Virus record (IMG/VR): IMGVR_UViG_3300037961_000131
Coordinates: 1-29,463 of that record
Direction: 5' to 3' (one strand)
Origin: a virus
DNA length: 29,463 bases
The notes below the pieces were generated by a model. That model had not been told where the DNA came from. It ran no database searches and saw only the letters and a list, made by a program, of their open reading frames with translations. Positions within the stretch are counted from its first letter, which is position 1. Each line of letters opens with the position of its first letter. A program made the position numbers and the translations under genes. Below, piece after piece: positions 1 through 7,377 of this stretch.

Positions 1-88
1 TACCAAATATTTTTTCAAAACTTTCATTAAATTTATCACGATCTTTTGTGCGATCACGACTGCCTTTGCCACCATGCCACTCAGTCAT
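1..88 (-). CDS. Small phage protein of unknown function (partial, 3' end cut by window)
   Basis: An ATG at 88-86 opens a frame that runs off the left edge. The visible peptide starts MTEWHGGKGSRDR and is basic, with KFNESFEKIFG near the edge. Short basic phage proteins with a GGKG-R-R start and a F/Y-x-x-IFG end are common in phages, but I know no function for them. The start overlaps the stop of the cytosine methyltransferase gene by 4 bases (ATGA), so it is probably translated by coupling in the same leftward operon. Only about 29 residues are visible. Confidence 0.6.
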   Translation of the reverse strand, partial: MTEWHGGKGSRDRTKDRDKFNESFEKIFG

Positions 89-1566
89 TGTCTCTCCATG
101 TTTTGAAAGATATGTTTAATTACTTCTACAGTCCAACCATTGCCAAGCATCTTATATCTTTGGGTATTGCTCACATGATTTGTGTAATTATCCGGGACTG
201 TCTGCAAGCGTTCGCATTCTAAAGGTGTTAGCTTACGCCATGTTAGGTCTTCATTTACTGCAATACTATCTTTACTCACTGTTGAAACAGAGTTTGACTT
301 TTGATCTTTACGCAGTTCTAACATTTGTTCAGGCTTTGTTTCTTTCCAATCAACATGCTTGCCGTCTTTGTCTTTTGATCTAGCTCGAAAAGCACCACCA
401 GTTACTACCTTAGGCTCACGATTACCACCTTGACAAGTGTTGACTGTAGGCGACTTACCATCTGGACTATAGACTCTTTTGAGTATGTCATGTCCGTTGA
501 TGTCTGTTGCTATGCCTACTTGCTTGGGCTTAGTTTCCATGCCTACTTTGATAGGTTTGTTTGCAAGCACTTTAGGTATGTTATTTGTGCCACCACCACC
601 ATTTCCTATACCATTCAACGTAGGGGATTTACCTTTTGTATCAAATAAACCACCACCATAATGATTACCTTTTTCATTAGCTAGTTTGATAGGTTTCTGT
701 GGAACTAAGGTCATACCATTATTACCTGCACCCTTATACATAGTCGCTGTCATACACAAAGACTTTTCATCTAACTGTCTAAGATGTCTGCGATTACGTT
801 CTGTTTTTTTCACAGGTTTGTGCACTGGTTTACCTTCATCATCACATGCTAAATAATTACCTTGCCTACCATTTTTAACATATTCCATAGCAGATAAGTT
901 GTGTGCCTTTTCTTTGTTTTTATCAATCATGCAATTCTTATCTCCATTTCTTTTGACAAACTTATCTGACATTTTAGTAAAGTTTTCTGGCTCAGTTTCC
1001 AATATATCCCTCAGCACTATGCCTCTATCCTCTGGCTGTTTGATTCCAGGTATGTTAGTCCAATAGTATCTTTGTCTTGACTGTGCTGATAGTAAAGAAC
1101 TATTTATAAAATGAGGTTTGATTGTGACATTGCCAAGCATATCTTTAAACTCAGGTGCAACATCATCTGCTTCATAACACTCTGATACTTGTTGCGTAAT
1201 CACATCTAAAAACTCTTTCTTCATTCTGACATTTTCTAGTAAGAAATACTTTGGCTTGATAGCTTTGAGTAAGCGTATAAACTCAAAGAACAATGCTGAT
1301 CTAGGATCATCAAAGGCCAACTGTTTACCTGCAAAACTAAACCCTTGACATGGACTGCCTGCAAGCATGAGGTCTACATCTTGATAGTCTTTCGGATCTA
1401 AATTACATATATCACCAACCTGTTCTATCTCAGGATAGTTTGCTTGACTGACTTGTATTGCATACTTATCTATCTCACTTGCGTAATACTTTTCTACAGG
1501 TATGCCAAGCTGATCTAAGGCAATACGCCCACAACTCATGCCGTCAAATAGACTTAATACTTTCAT
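85..1566 (-). CDS. C5-cytosine DNA methyltransferase
   Basis: This 493-residue protein methylates the C5 position of cytosine in DNA using S-adenosylmethionine. Motif I is LFDGMSCG at residues 6-13, the catalytic loop GSPCQGFS is at 70-77 with Cys73, and ENV is at 111-113. A QSRQRYYW motif follows, and the last 50 residues hold the RxKMLGNGW motif that closes the SAM site. Between these blocks lies a long target-recognition region of roughly residues 200-440 with repeated KSPT-type phrases. The start overlaps the end of the upstream N4/N6 methyltransferase gene by 23 bases, so the two are probably co-expressed. No restriction endonuclease is visible nearby, which suggests protection of phage DNA from host restriction. 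The sequence alone does not give the target site. Confidence 0.93.
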   Translation of the reverse strand: MKVLSLFDGMSCGRIALDQLGIPVEKYYASEIDKYAIQVSQANYPEIEQVGDICNLDPKDYQDVDLMLAGSPCQGFSFAGKQLAFDDPRSALFFEFIRLLKAIKPKYFLLENVRMKKEFLDVITQQVSECYEADDVAPEFKDMLGNVTIKPHFINSSLLSAQSRQRYYWTNIPGIKQPEDRGIVLRDILETEPENFTKMSDKFVKRNGDKNCMIDKNKEKAHNLSAMEYVKNGRQGNYLACDDEGKPVHKPVKKTERNRRHLRQLDEKSLCMTATMYKGAGNNGMTLVPQKPIKLANEKGNHYGGGLFDTKGKSPTLNGIGNGGGGTNNIPKVLANKPIKVGMETKPKQVGIATDINGHDILKRVYSPDGKSPTVNTCQGGNREPKVVTGGAFRARSKDKDGKHVDWKETKPEQMLELRKDQKSNSVSTVSKDSIAVNEDLTWRKLTPLECERLQTVPDNYTNHVSNTQRYKMLGNGWTVEVIKHIFQNMERQ

Positions 1567-2632
1567 CTTTTTTCCTAATAATGTTTAAATTTAAAAACAA
1601 TGTTCCCACTTCTTTTTTTATTCTTTTAACTGCTATCTTAATATAATCCTCACTTAATTCTAATAATACTGCGTTTCTATTTCTGTGATCGGCTACTATT
1701 CCTGTTGTTCCACTACCAGCAAAAGGATCTAAAACTGTGCCAGCTTTTGTTTCATTAGTTTTGCAATCGCATTGTTTTTGCACACCTAAATCTATTGGTG
1801 GATTTTCTCTATTATATTTATCTAATACTCCACCAACCTTTCTATCATCCAAACCACTTCTTTTGTTTCTCTCTACTTCTAATTGTTTAGGTCTTTGCAT
1901 AACTCGTTCATAAGGTTTGCCACACTCAACACATATTTTTTCAGGACAACCTGCTAATACGCATGGAAGTATTAATTCTTTAGGAAAGGTAGCAAAGTGA
2001 GCTTCAGTAAAAGGTTTGGTATTAACAGTCCATACTGATCTTTTGTTTTTCTTTTCATACGCTCCCATGTCTTTGAAGCCACCTCTTATATCAAATCCAT
2101 CTACGCTTTCAACAGACTTACCTATATTCTTTGCACTGTTAGGCTTACCTCTTTCTCCTTTGGAGTTGACTGTCACTGATTCTTCTTTAATTGCTTCGTT
2201 ATCAAAGTAATACTTCTTACTTTTACTGAACAAGAATATATACTCATGTGCCTTTGTGCATCTATCTTTTACACTCTCTGGCATGGGGTTAGGTTTGTTC
2301 CATATTATGTCTTGCCTTAGTATCCAACCATCATCTTGCATAGCAAAAGCTACACGCCAAGGTATGCCAAGTAAGTGTTTTTCATTTCCATAACTATCGC
2401 CTATGTTCAACCATACTGTGCCATCATCACGAAGAACACGCTTTACTTCTTTGAAAACATTGACTAAATTATCTATAAATTCTTTGGGAGTTTCTTCTAA
2501 ACCAAGCTGTCCTTCAACACCATAATCTCTTAGTGCAAAATATGGTGGACTTGTTATACAAGTATTTATGCTTTGATCCTCTAGCTGTTTTAATGAATCA
2601 AGACAATCTCCTGTGTATATGTCTATCTTCAT
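1544..2632 (-). CDS. DNA N4-cytosine/N6-adenine methyltransferase (beta-class order)
   Basis: A 362-residue SAM-dependent DNA methyltransferase of the N4/N6 family. The catalytic motif SPPY is at residues 28-31 and comes before the SAM-binding motif DPFAGSGTT at about 302-310, which is the beta-class order. SPPY is frequent in N4-cytosine enzymes, but N6-adenine is also possible. A cysteine-rich insert (CxxC-type pairs at CPEKICVEC and later CDC) just before the SAM motif looks like a small zinc-binding unit. The gene overlaps the upstream 70-residue membrane-protein gene by 4 bases (ATGA) and the downstream cytosine methyltransferase gene by 23 bases. With its neighbour it gives the phage two modification activities. 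Confidence 0.92.
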   Translation of the reverse strand: MKIDIYTGDCLDSLKQLEDQSINTCITSPPYFALRDYGVEGQLGLEETPKEFIDNLVNVFKEVKRVLRDDGTVWLNIGDSYGNEKHLLGIPWRVAFAMQDDGWILRQDIIWNKPNPMPESVKDRCTKAHEYIFLFSKSKKYYFDNEAIKEESVTVNSKGERGKPNSAKNIGKSVESVDGFDIRGGFKDMGAYEKKNKRSVWTVNTKPFTEAHFATFPKELILPCVLAGCPEKICVECGKPYERVMQRPKQLEVERNKRSGLDDRKVGGVLDKYNRENPPIDLGVQKQCDCKTNETKAGTVLDPFAGSGTTGIVADHRNRNAVLLELSEDYIKIAVKRIKKEVGTLFLNLNIIRKKDESIKSI

Positions 2633-2841
2633 CCTCTCTCCTTATAATAAACTCTTACCATATACTTTCTCACAACTGCTACCAAAGTAAACACTGATAC
2701 TTGTATTACAGATGTAGCTACAAGACTAACCTCAAGATAGCTACACAACCTAAGCAAACCATAGCTGATCGGAAAAGATAATACTAATCCAATACCAACA
2801 TCATTGACTGCTTCTTCCATAGATGCTTTGTCAATCTTCAT
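2629..2841 (-). CDS. Small two-helix membrane protein
   Basis: A 70-residue protein with a charged N-terminus (MKIDKASMEEAVNDVGIG), two hydrophobic stretches at about residues 17-34 and 38-58, and a basic end (VRKYMVRVYYKERG). The layout suggests two membrane segments with both ends in the cytoplasm. I recognise it as a small membrane-protein type often seen in phage early regions, possibly DUF7220, but its function is unknown to me. It overlaps the helicase gene by 11 bases upstream and the N4/N6 methyltransferase gene by 4 bases downstream, so it is in the same operon. Confidence 0.75.
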   Translation of the reverse strand: MKIDKASMEEAVNDVGIGLVLSFPISYGLLRLCSYLEVSLVATSVIQVSVFTLVAVVRKYMVRVYYKERG

Positions 2842-4342
2842 TCCAAGGCCTTTTCATTTCATTGTCTGCTAAGTAATACCATGTGTTTTTACCTGGAACA
2901 TTATGACTCTTAACTCTCTCGCCTAGATACTTTTGCACATAGCTGACTGCATAACGAGCAGCCCTTTCGCCTGATGCTAGTTCGTTTTCTTTGAGTGCTT
3001 GTCTTGCTAATAGTTCTAGTTCTTTTCTTGAGTAGAACTTTTGTTTGCTCATAGCCGATGCTACCACTCTTGCAATCTCTACTTCGTCTGGACTGTCTTG
3101 TGCATCTACCACTCTGAAGTGTCCTCTTTCAAAATCAAAATAGGCTAAGTGTTGTTCAGGCTCTCTTGCATTACGAGCTTCATAGAATAAAGTTATGTTT
3201 GGTTTCTTTCCTGACAGCTTGATGCCTGAATCCATCCAACCTGCAAAGGCACTACCACCTCTAGCTGACATGAACGACAGATCGTCTGCTCTTTCTTTGC
3301 CTGTGTGGTGTGCAATGATAACTGCCACCTTGTATAGTTCAATAAGTTTATCTACCCTTGATAACATTTCGTGTATCTCTGAGTTAGAGTTTTCTTCGCC
3401 ACTAAAAAAATTAATGATAGGATCAATCATAACCAAGTCAGGCTTATGATATTCAATACTATCTGCGATAGCATCTATGTCATTATCTCTCATCAAGTTC
3501 TTTCTTAATCTGCCTGATGCGATAAGGTTTGACTTGCCTATGTTGTATAGTTCTGGATCATGATGAAAAGGTTGGTAATACATTTCTATTCTTTTCTTTA
3601 AAAACTCATGGATAATTTCTGCTTGTAGCCACATAACTTTGAGTGGTCTTGAGAAAGACCTACCCATAAACTCTGTGCCTGTCGTAGCTGCTGCCGCGAA
3701 AGCACCCAACCAATGTGACTTACCTATCTTTGGTTTACCAAGCAACAATACTCTTGACTGTTCAAATACAAAAGCATCTCCCCAATACTGTTCTATCCTG
3801 TCTGAATCCATAGCATCCCAAAAAGGATCGTTGAATGCTTTGAGTCCGAGTGGATCAGTGTCAATAACTTTTTCTTTCTTTGCTTGTTCGATAGGATCTT
3901 CTTGATCCATGATTTCTTTTAGATCATCTGTCAGTTGTATCTGCCATTGACTTGTGTTCCATTTCTGTATGCCACTATCTTCGCTAGGATTTCTTCTTAT
4001 GTGTCCTTCACAAATACTTTGTGTTGTGTTTAATACTTCTTGCACACTCATAGGTGGAGCATTGGTTTGATTCCAGTCGAGTGCTTTAATGACAACCTCA
4101 CGCATACCCCAACCCTCTAATATCCATCTGCCTACTAACCTGGCGAGAGTATCATTACGCATACCTGTTTGCACACCGTCTGTTGTAAGTGGTGTCTTGC
4201 TGTCTGTGTTGATCTTGCCTGTGTTGTTGTAGTCATAAATTACATTCATGTCTTGGCTTGTCAGCGTTGGTAAATCATCAAGCGAATCTAATACAGCTCC
4301 CTCGACTACTTCAAACTTATAATTAGTAGAGGGACTAACCAT
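2831..4342 (-). CDS. Primase C-terminal domain plus RepA-like AAA helicase (C-terminal part of a split prim-pol protein)
   Basis: 503 residues from the first in-frame ATG. Residues about 57-115 look like a PriCT-1 domain. Residues about 195-350 form a RecA-fold ATPase of the RepA/AAA_25 type, with Walker A GKPKIGKS at 202-209, Walker B DLVMIDP at 302-308 and HHTGK at 345-349. Such proteins prime and unwind DNA during phage replication. The open frame continues upstream of this ATG to 4537 and there encodes primase-polymerase catalytic motifs, so the true protein is longer and its N-terminal part is in another frame (see 4343-4537 and 4522-4785). A helicase-only product starting at 4342 is possible because a GGAGAGG run lies upstream, although its spacing is poor. 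Confidence 0.85.
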   Translation of the reverse strand: MVSPSTNYKFEVVEGAVLDSLDDLPTLTSQDMNVIYDYNNTGKINTDSKTPLTTDGVQTGMRNDTLARLVGRWILEGWGMREVVIKALDWNQTNAPPMSVQEVLNTTQSICEGHIRRNPSEDSGIQKWNTSQWQIQLTDDLKEIMDQEDPIEQAKKEKVIDTDPLGLKAFNDPFWDAMDSDRIEQYWGDAFVFEQSRVLLLGKPKIGKSHWLGAFAAAATTGTEFMGRSFSRPLKVMWLQAEIIHEFLKKRIEMYYQPFHHDPELYNIGKSNLIASGRLRKNLMRDNDIDAIADSIEYHKPDLVMIDPIINFFSGEENSNSEIHEMLSRVDKLIELYKVAVIIAHHTGKERADDLSFMSARGGSAFAGWMDSGIKLSGKKPNITLFYEARNAREPEQHLAYFDFERGHFRVVDAQDSPDEVEIARVVASAMSKQKFYSRKELELLARQALKENELASGERAARYAVSYVQKYLGERVKSHNVPGKNTWYYLADNEMKRPWNED

Positions 4343-4537
4343 GACATAACCACCCTCTCCTCTAATATCTAATTTACCTGTGGTATTTCTGATTTTAAGA
4401 TCATCATTGATTGCATAGAAATAATGATAGCCACCTCTAGGTGTTTTCTGTTTTAGTATTGTTCTTGTTATCTGACCTGACTCACAAAACTCACAGGCTT
4501 CTTGCGTATCTGCATCAAGGACTATGAATGTTTTAAT
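4343..4537 (-). pseudogene. Prim-pol catalytic segment in an open frame without a start codon
   Basis: This segment is in frame with the helicase gene that follows and has no stop codon, but it has no ATG, GTG or TTG start. It encodes IVLDAD, then TPRGGYHYFY, then LDIRGEGGYVMVSPS. These match the three signature blocks of AEP-type primase-polymerases (DxD, a histidine block, and D-x-R-G-x-G-G-Y-V), so all the catalytic residues I can identify are present. The matching N-terminal part is in the frame that ends at 4522. Joining them needs a -1 shift near GAATTAAAAC at about 4530-4539. Even after joining, the roughly 25-residue stretch that usually carries the NxGxxTG phrase before DxD is missing. 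Confidence 0.7.
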
Positions 4538-4785
4538 TCATTCAGTGTTGGTTGTTTCTTTGTATAGTCTGCCCACTTTACTCTTGGAGTTTTAGACCAA
4601 CGCTTTTGTAAAACAATATCATCTTCAAAAGGATGTCTGCTTTTAAAATATTCTGGAATAATATCTGTGTTTGATCCACATGGTATTAGATGAAAAAAAT
4701 TTTCATGATAAGAGATAAGCATATCTTTACGTTCATCTTGCTGTATGTCTTGGCCTAACGAGTTTGGTTTTATTTCTATTGGCAT
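4522..4785 (-). CDS. N-terminal fragment of primase-polymerase
   Basis: About 87 residues starting MPIEIKPNSLGQ. The ending KTPRVKWADYTKKQPTLNEL resembles the entry strand of bifunctional primase-polymerase domains, where a K-x-P-x-x-x-W phrase comes before the catalytic DxD block. The frame stops at 4522 and the rest of the domain continues in the -1 frame. I chose the ATG at 4785 over a TTG at 4815 because it overlaps the HTH gene's stop by only 10 bases. Either a deletion has broken the gene, the assembly has an error here, or ribosomes shift frame. Confidence 0.6.
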   Translation of the reverse strand: MPIEIKPNSLGQDIQQDERKDMLISYHENFFHLIPCGSNTDIIPEYFKSRHPFEDDIVLQKRWSKTPRVKWADYTKKQPTLNELKHS

Positions 4786-4973
4786 TCGTCTATTGGTCCA
4801 TAAATGTTTTCCCAACCTAAAGCGTAGTTTGTCATCTTAATTATTTTTTTAGCTTGATTAACTGAAGGTTGTCTGTTGCCATATCTCCAAGACTTAACAG
4901 TATCAACTGACACTCCAAGATCCTTAGCAAGGTTATCTTCGCCACGTTTTTTTATATAGTCTTTAAGTTTCAT
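4776..4973 (-). CDS. Small helix-turn-helix regulator (Cro/CI-like)
   Basis: A 65-residue protein with a helix-turn-helix spanning about residues 10-40: NLAKDLGVSVDTVKSWRYG is the expected helix, turn and recognition helix of Cro/YdaS-type repressors. It is the first gene of the leftward operon and has a clear AGGAG ribosome site before its ATG. It faces the rightward early operon across about 200 bases that carry a perfect 12-bp inverted repeat. It is therefore the natural candidate to bind that repeat and control one or both divergent operons. That link is inferred from position. Confidence 0.82.
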   Translation of the reverse strand: MKLKDYIKKRGEDNLAKDLGVSVDTVKSWRYGNRQPSVNQAKKIIKMTNYALGWENIYGPIDECQ

Positions 4974-4992
4974 AGTTCTCCTAAATCAAAAA

Positions 4993-5065
4993 GGTGTGAG
5001 TTAAGTTTATACGCTAGGGGGATAGAGTATATTTATTGTGAATATATAGAGGTTTAACTCACACC
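4993..5065. repeat. Perfect 12-bp inverted repeat, likely operator pair
   Basis: GGTGTGAGTTAA at 4993-5004 is the exact reverse complement of TTAACTCACACC at 5054-5065. The copies are 49 bases apart, with centres 61 bases apart, close to six helical turns. One copy lies about 20 bases from the HTH gene start and the other about 55 bases before the rightward -35 hexamer. Two non-palindromic sites facing each other suit paired repressor binding with looping. Confidence 0.7.
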
Positions 5066-5120
5066 AAATACAATAGTAAATGACTATATACAATAAGTAA
5101 AGTTTTTTTTATACAAAGTA

Positions 5121-5148
5121 TTGACAATGTAATTTATAGGAGTAATAT
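5121..5148 (+). promoter_or_regulatory. Sigma70-like promoter for the rightward early operon
   Basis: TTGACA at 5121-5126 is a perfect -35 hexamer. TAATAT at 5143-5148, 16 bases on, is a fair -10. A TATAAA at 5146-5151 is the alternative with a 19-base spacer. The first gene starts at 5177 behind AGGAG at 5166-5170. Host RNA polymerase would be expected to read it. Confidence 0.6.
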
Positions 5149-5176
5149 AAACAGTGTATTTAAAAAGGAGCAACTT

Positions 5177-5620
5177 ATGAAAGATTATTCTAAGCTTACT
5201 CTACCGCAACTTTTGGTAGAGAAGAAAAAGAATCTAGCAAAGCAAGCTGAACTCAAACAACAAAGTTCTGATCTTGACTTTGCTATTACTGCACACCCAG
5301 AGGTGCATGGACAAGTCAATCGACTTTCTAACTCAGGTGGATCTACTCGTGTTCAACTTAACGGTATCATACCGAAAGACTTACGAGTGCAATACAAAGT
5401 CACTAGATCATGGGATCAAGACTTTTTATCTAAAGTAAAACAAGATATACCTGAAAACTTATTTCCTTTTAAAACTAAATACATTGAAGATAGTGCTTTA
5501 TCTAAAACGATAGAGCAAAACTATCCTGATGTGTTTGATAAGTTTCAAGAGGGTTTACAAACCAAAATTAATGAAAGACCTTATGTGTCTTTTGTTGAGC
5601 CATTGAAGGGGACAAAATAA
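5177..5620 (+). CDS. Early protein of unknown function, coiled-coil N-terminus
   Basis: A 147-residue protein and the first gene of the rightward early operon. It has a strong AGGAG site six bases before the ATG. Residues about 5-35 (LPQLLVEKKKNLAKQAELKQ) are predicted by eye to be a charged helix able to form a coiled coil. The rest is a mixed globular region with no motif I recognise. Its stop shares one base with the next start (TAATG), so it is coupled to the following small gene. Its place ahead of the recombination genes suggests an early role, but no function can be assigned. Confidence 0.75.
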   Translation: MKDYSKLTLPQLLVEKKKNLAKQAELKQQSSDLDFAITAHPEVHGQVNRLSNSGGSTRVQLNGIIPKDLRVQYKVTRSWDQDFLSKVKQDIPENLFPFKTKYIEDSALSKTIEQNYPDVFDKFQEGLQTKINERPYVSFVEPLKGTK

Positions 5621-5823
5621 TGACAATAACAATAGATAAACGCAGTAAGTATTCTACTTATGTTAAGACAGGTAGCTTAACTATTTATGTTGAGCATTCA
5701 CCTAATTGTGCAGAAGATTTTGTATCTGTTTGGGAAAATAATTCTGCTGAAGATGAAAAACTTTTTCATACAAACTTTGATTTTAAACATAATAAAAGAC
5801 ATATAGAAGGGGTATCAAAATGA
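5620..5823 (+). CDS. Small early protein of unknown function
   Basis: A 67-residue protein starting MTITIDKRSKYSTYV, with alternating hydrophobic residues that suggest a small beta-rich fold. I see no motif or membrane segment. It overlaps the gene before by one base and the gene after by four bases (ATGA), which supports it as a real, coupled gene in the early operon. Confidence 0.65.
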   Translation: MTITIDKRSKYSTYVKTGSLTIYVEHSPNCAEDFVSVWENNSAEDEKLFHTNFDFKHNKRHIEGVSK

Positions 5824-6020
5824 CAATACATTACAGTGCTGTGACACAACAAATAAAAGACCGTATTAAAAGAGAGGTGGCACCTGGACTACACTCTGCT
5901 TGGGTTAATAGAATATTAATGATAGTAGATGATGTAGAAACTATAGCAGATGAAATGACTTCTCAAGGTTTTATGTCTATGAATGACACGGAGGTAGACA
6001 AGTATGAGTCTATTAAATGA
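5820..6020 (+). CDS. Small early protein of unknown function
   Basis: A 66-residue, mostly helical-looking protein (MTIHYSAVTQQIKDRIKREV, then VETIADEMTSQGF). No domain is recognised. It is coupled to the preceding gene by a 4-base ATGA overlap and overlaps the Sak4-like gene start by 17 bases. The GGAGG ribosome site for the next gene lies inside its 3' end. Confidence 0.65.
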   Translation: MTIHYSAVTQQIKDRIKREVAPGLHSAWVNRILMIVDDVETIADEMTSQGFMSMNDTEVDKYESIK

Positions 6021-6771
6021 AGTGACCACAGGCATACAAATACCTGCTATTAAAATAAATGTATCAGGAACTGACGGCATAGGTAAAACCACCTTTGCTA
6101 GTCAAGCACCCAAGCCTATCTTTATTAAGACAGAAGCTGGGACTAACTATGTAGATACATCATCTTTTCCATTATGTGAAAGCTATGATGACATAGTTAA
6201 TCAGATTAGAACTTTGCATGATGAAAAGCATGATTACAAAACTGTAGTCTTTGATACAACAGACTGGGCTGAGAAGTTAGTGCAACAAAAGGTTTGTATG
6301 AATCACTCAATCAAGTCTATTGAATCACTCGGATACGGTAAAGGTTTTACAGAGTCTGCTGAATTGTTTGGCAGATTACTACGCATGTTTGATGCACTAC
6401 AAAAAAAGAAAATGCACGTCATTTTACTTTCTCATGTAGGCATTAGAACTTTCAATGATCCAGAGCGAGAGCCCTATGATCGTTGGGAAATGTCCACACA
6501 TAAAAAAGTATCAGCGATGATTCGTGAGTGGGTGGACTTTAACTTGTTTGCAAACTACGAGGTATCAACTCGTACAAGTGGACAAGGTTTCAAGGAGACA
6601 ACCAGAGCTGTGTCTTATGGCAAGCGTAAGTTGTTTCATAAATATACCGCAGCGTTTGATGCTAAAAGTCGAGTTGATCTTGGGGTAGCACCTTTGGATC
6701 TTGATTGGACAGCTTTCATGTCTGCATTTAAACAATCTTTAAAATCTAAACAAGGAGAAAAAAATGTCTGA
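6004..6771 (+). CDS. Sak4-like RecA-fold ATPase (AAA_24), phage recombination
   Basis: A 255-residue ATPase. Walker A is GTDGIGKT at residues 22-29 and Walker B is VVFDTTDW with Asp84, followed by a LLSHVG sensor strand. This is the pattern of AAA_24/Sak4 proteins, short RecA-like ATPases that help phage single-strand annealing and recombination together with an SSB-like partner. The next gene encodes a DUF669 protein, a common neighbour of Sak4 genes. The start is set by GGAGG at 5990-5994, nine bases before the ATG. Its stop overlaps the next start by 8 bases. Confidence 0.85.
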   Translation: MSLLNEVTTGIQIPAIKINVSGTDGIGKTTFASQAPKPIFIKTEAGTNYVDTSSFPLCESYDDIVNQIRTLHDEKHDYKTVVFDTTDWAEKLVQQKVCMNHSIKSIESLGYGKGFTESAELFGRLLRMFDALQKKKMHVILLSHVGIRTFNDPEREPYDRWEMSTHKKVSAMIREWVDFNLFANYEVSTRTSGQGFKETTRAVSYGKRKLFHKYTAAFDAKSRVDLGVAPLDLDWTAFMSAFKQSLKSKQGEKNV

Positions 6772-7258
6772 TTTTGAAATTAATTTAACGGAAGTTGAAG
6801 AAAGCGGATCGTTTGATCTGTTGCCAGTCGGTGACTATGAATTTGTAGCATCAGGCTGGGAAAACAAAACCAGTGGTAAAGGAGATAAATATTTATCCGT
6901 TACCTTCGATGTCACTGGGCCTACACATGCTGGTCGTAAGATATGGGAAACCTTTATGCTTGAAGGAGCAGGGTTAAATGTATCTGTTGCCAGGTTGAGA
7001 GATTGGAGAAGGTCTATGGGGATGGACCCTGATGTCGAAGCCTTTGGCATAGAACAGCTTGAAGGCATGTTAAACGTACCCTTGACTGCCAAAGTCAATA
7101 TTGAAGTTGGTAAAGATAAAGGGGACGGAACGAAGTGGGATGACAAGAATCGAATTGCAAAATTCATTCCAAGCACAACCAATAGTGCGTCAGCTCCTTC
7201 GCAAAGTTCTAGTACACAATCTGATTCTGATGATGATGATTTTGACTGGGACAAATAA
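6764..7258 (+). CDS. DUF669 protein, SSB-like partner of the recombination ATPase
   Basis: A 164-residue protein of the DUF669 type. The N-terminal part (FDLLPVGDYEFVASGWENK, then YLSVTFDV and GRKIWETF) is a beta-barrel-like region. The C-terminus is low-complexity Ser/Gln followed by an acidic tip, SDDDDFDWDK, much like the acidic tail that single-strand-binding proteins use to recruit partners. It probably coats single-stranded DNA during replication or recombination with the upstream Sak4-like ATPase, to which it is coupled by an 8-base overlap. An AAGGAG site precedes its ATG. The family is recognised with good confidence; the binding role is inferred. Confidence 0.85.
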   Translation: MSDFEINLTEVEESGSFDLLPVGDYEFVASGWENKTSGKGDKYLSVTFDVTGPTHAGRKIWETFMLEGAGLNVSVARLRDWRRSMGMDPDVEAFGIEQLEGMLNVPLTAKVNIEVGKDKGDGTKWDDKNRIAKFIPSTTNSASAPSQSSSTQSDSDDDDFDWDK

Positions 7259-7356
7259 TTTATTTACAGGAGAGAGTAAATAAATAACTCGAGTGAGTAG
7301 CCTTCTAAGTCAATTATACCAAGGCTACTCCTCGCACCTAAGGGTAGTATAACCCT
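7258..7356 (+). promoter_or_regulatory. Three consecutive RNA hairpins in the leader of the 64-residue gene/helicase pair
   Basis: Hairpin 1 pairs ATTTATTTAC (7258-7267) with GTAAATAAAT (7276-7285), a perfect 10-bp stem whose 8-base loop AGGAGAGA is a Shine-Dalgarno-like sequence. Hairpin 2 pairs GAGTAGCCTT (7295-7304) with AAGGCTACTC (7321-7330) across a 16-base loop and extends by CGAG/CTCG (7290-7293, 7331-7334) past one bulged T. Hairpin 3 pairs AGGGT (7341-7345) with ACCCT (7352-7356). No U-rich run follows hairpin 2 as a terminator would need. The next gene starts at 7378 behind TTTTTGGAG. It may attenuate or process the early transcript. Confidence 0.6.
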
Positions 7357-7377
7357 AAACTAATTTTTGGAGAAATT

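Larger units (their letters stand above)
4974..5176. promoter_or_regulatory. Divergent intergenic control region
   Basis: This 203-base AT-rich gap separates the leftward HTH operon from the rightward early operon and is the largest gene-free stretch in the window. It contains a perfect 12-bp inverted repeat (4993-5004 and 5054-5065), a rightward promoter candidate near 5121-5148 and ribosome sites for both flanking genes. Several TATA-rich hexamers read leftward, but I could not fix one clear leftward promoter. Confidence 0.7.

Noticed and set aside
4786-4815. TTG start at 4815 adding ten residues (MGKHLWTNRR) to the prim-pol N-terminal fragment
   Set aside because: It would lie deep inside the HTH gene with no ribosome site; the ATG at 4785 overlaps that gene by only 10 bases.
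7290-7334. Hairpin 2 as an intrinsic terminator
   Set aside because: No U-rich run follows the stem and the downstream genes seem to need read-through.
7293-7352. 19-codon GTG mini-frame inside the hairpin leader, a possible leader peptide
   Set aside because: The AGGAG-like loop is about 18 bases away, too far, and the frame has no support beyond being open.
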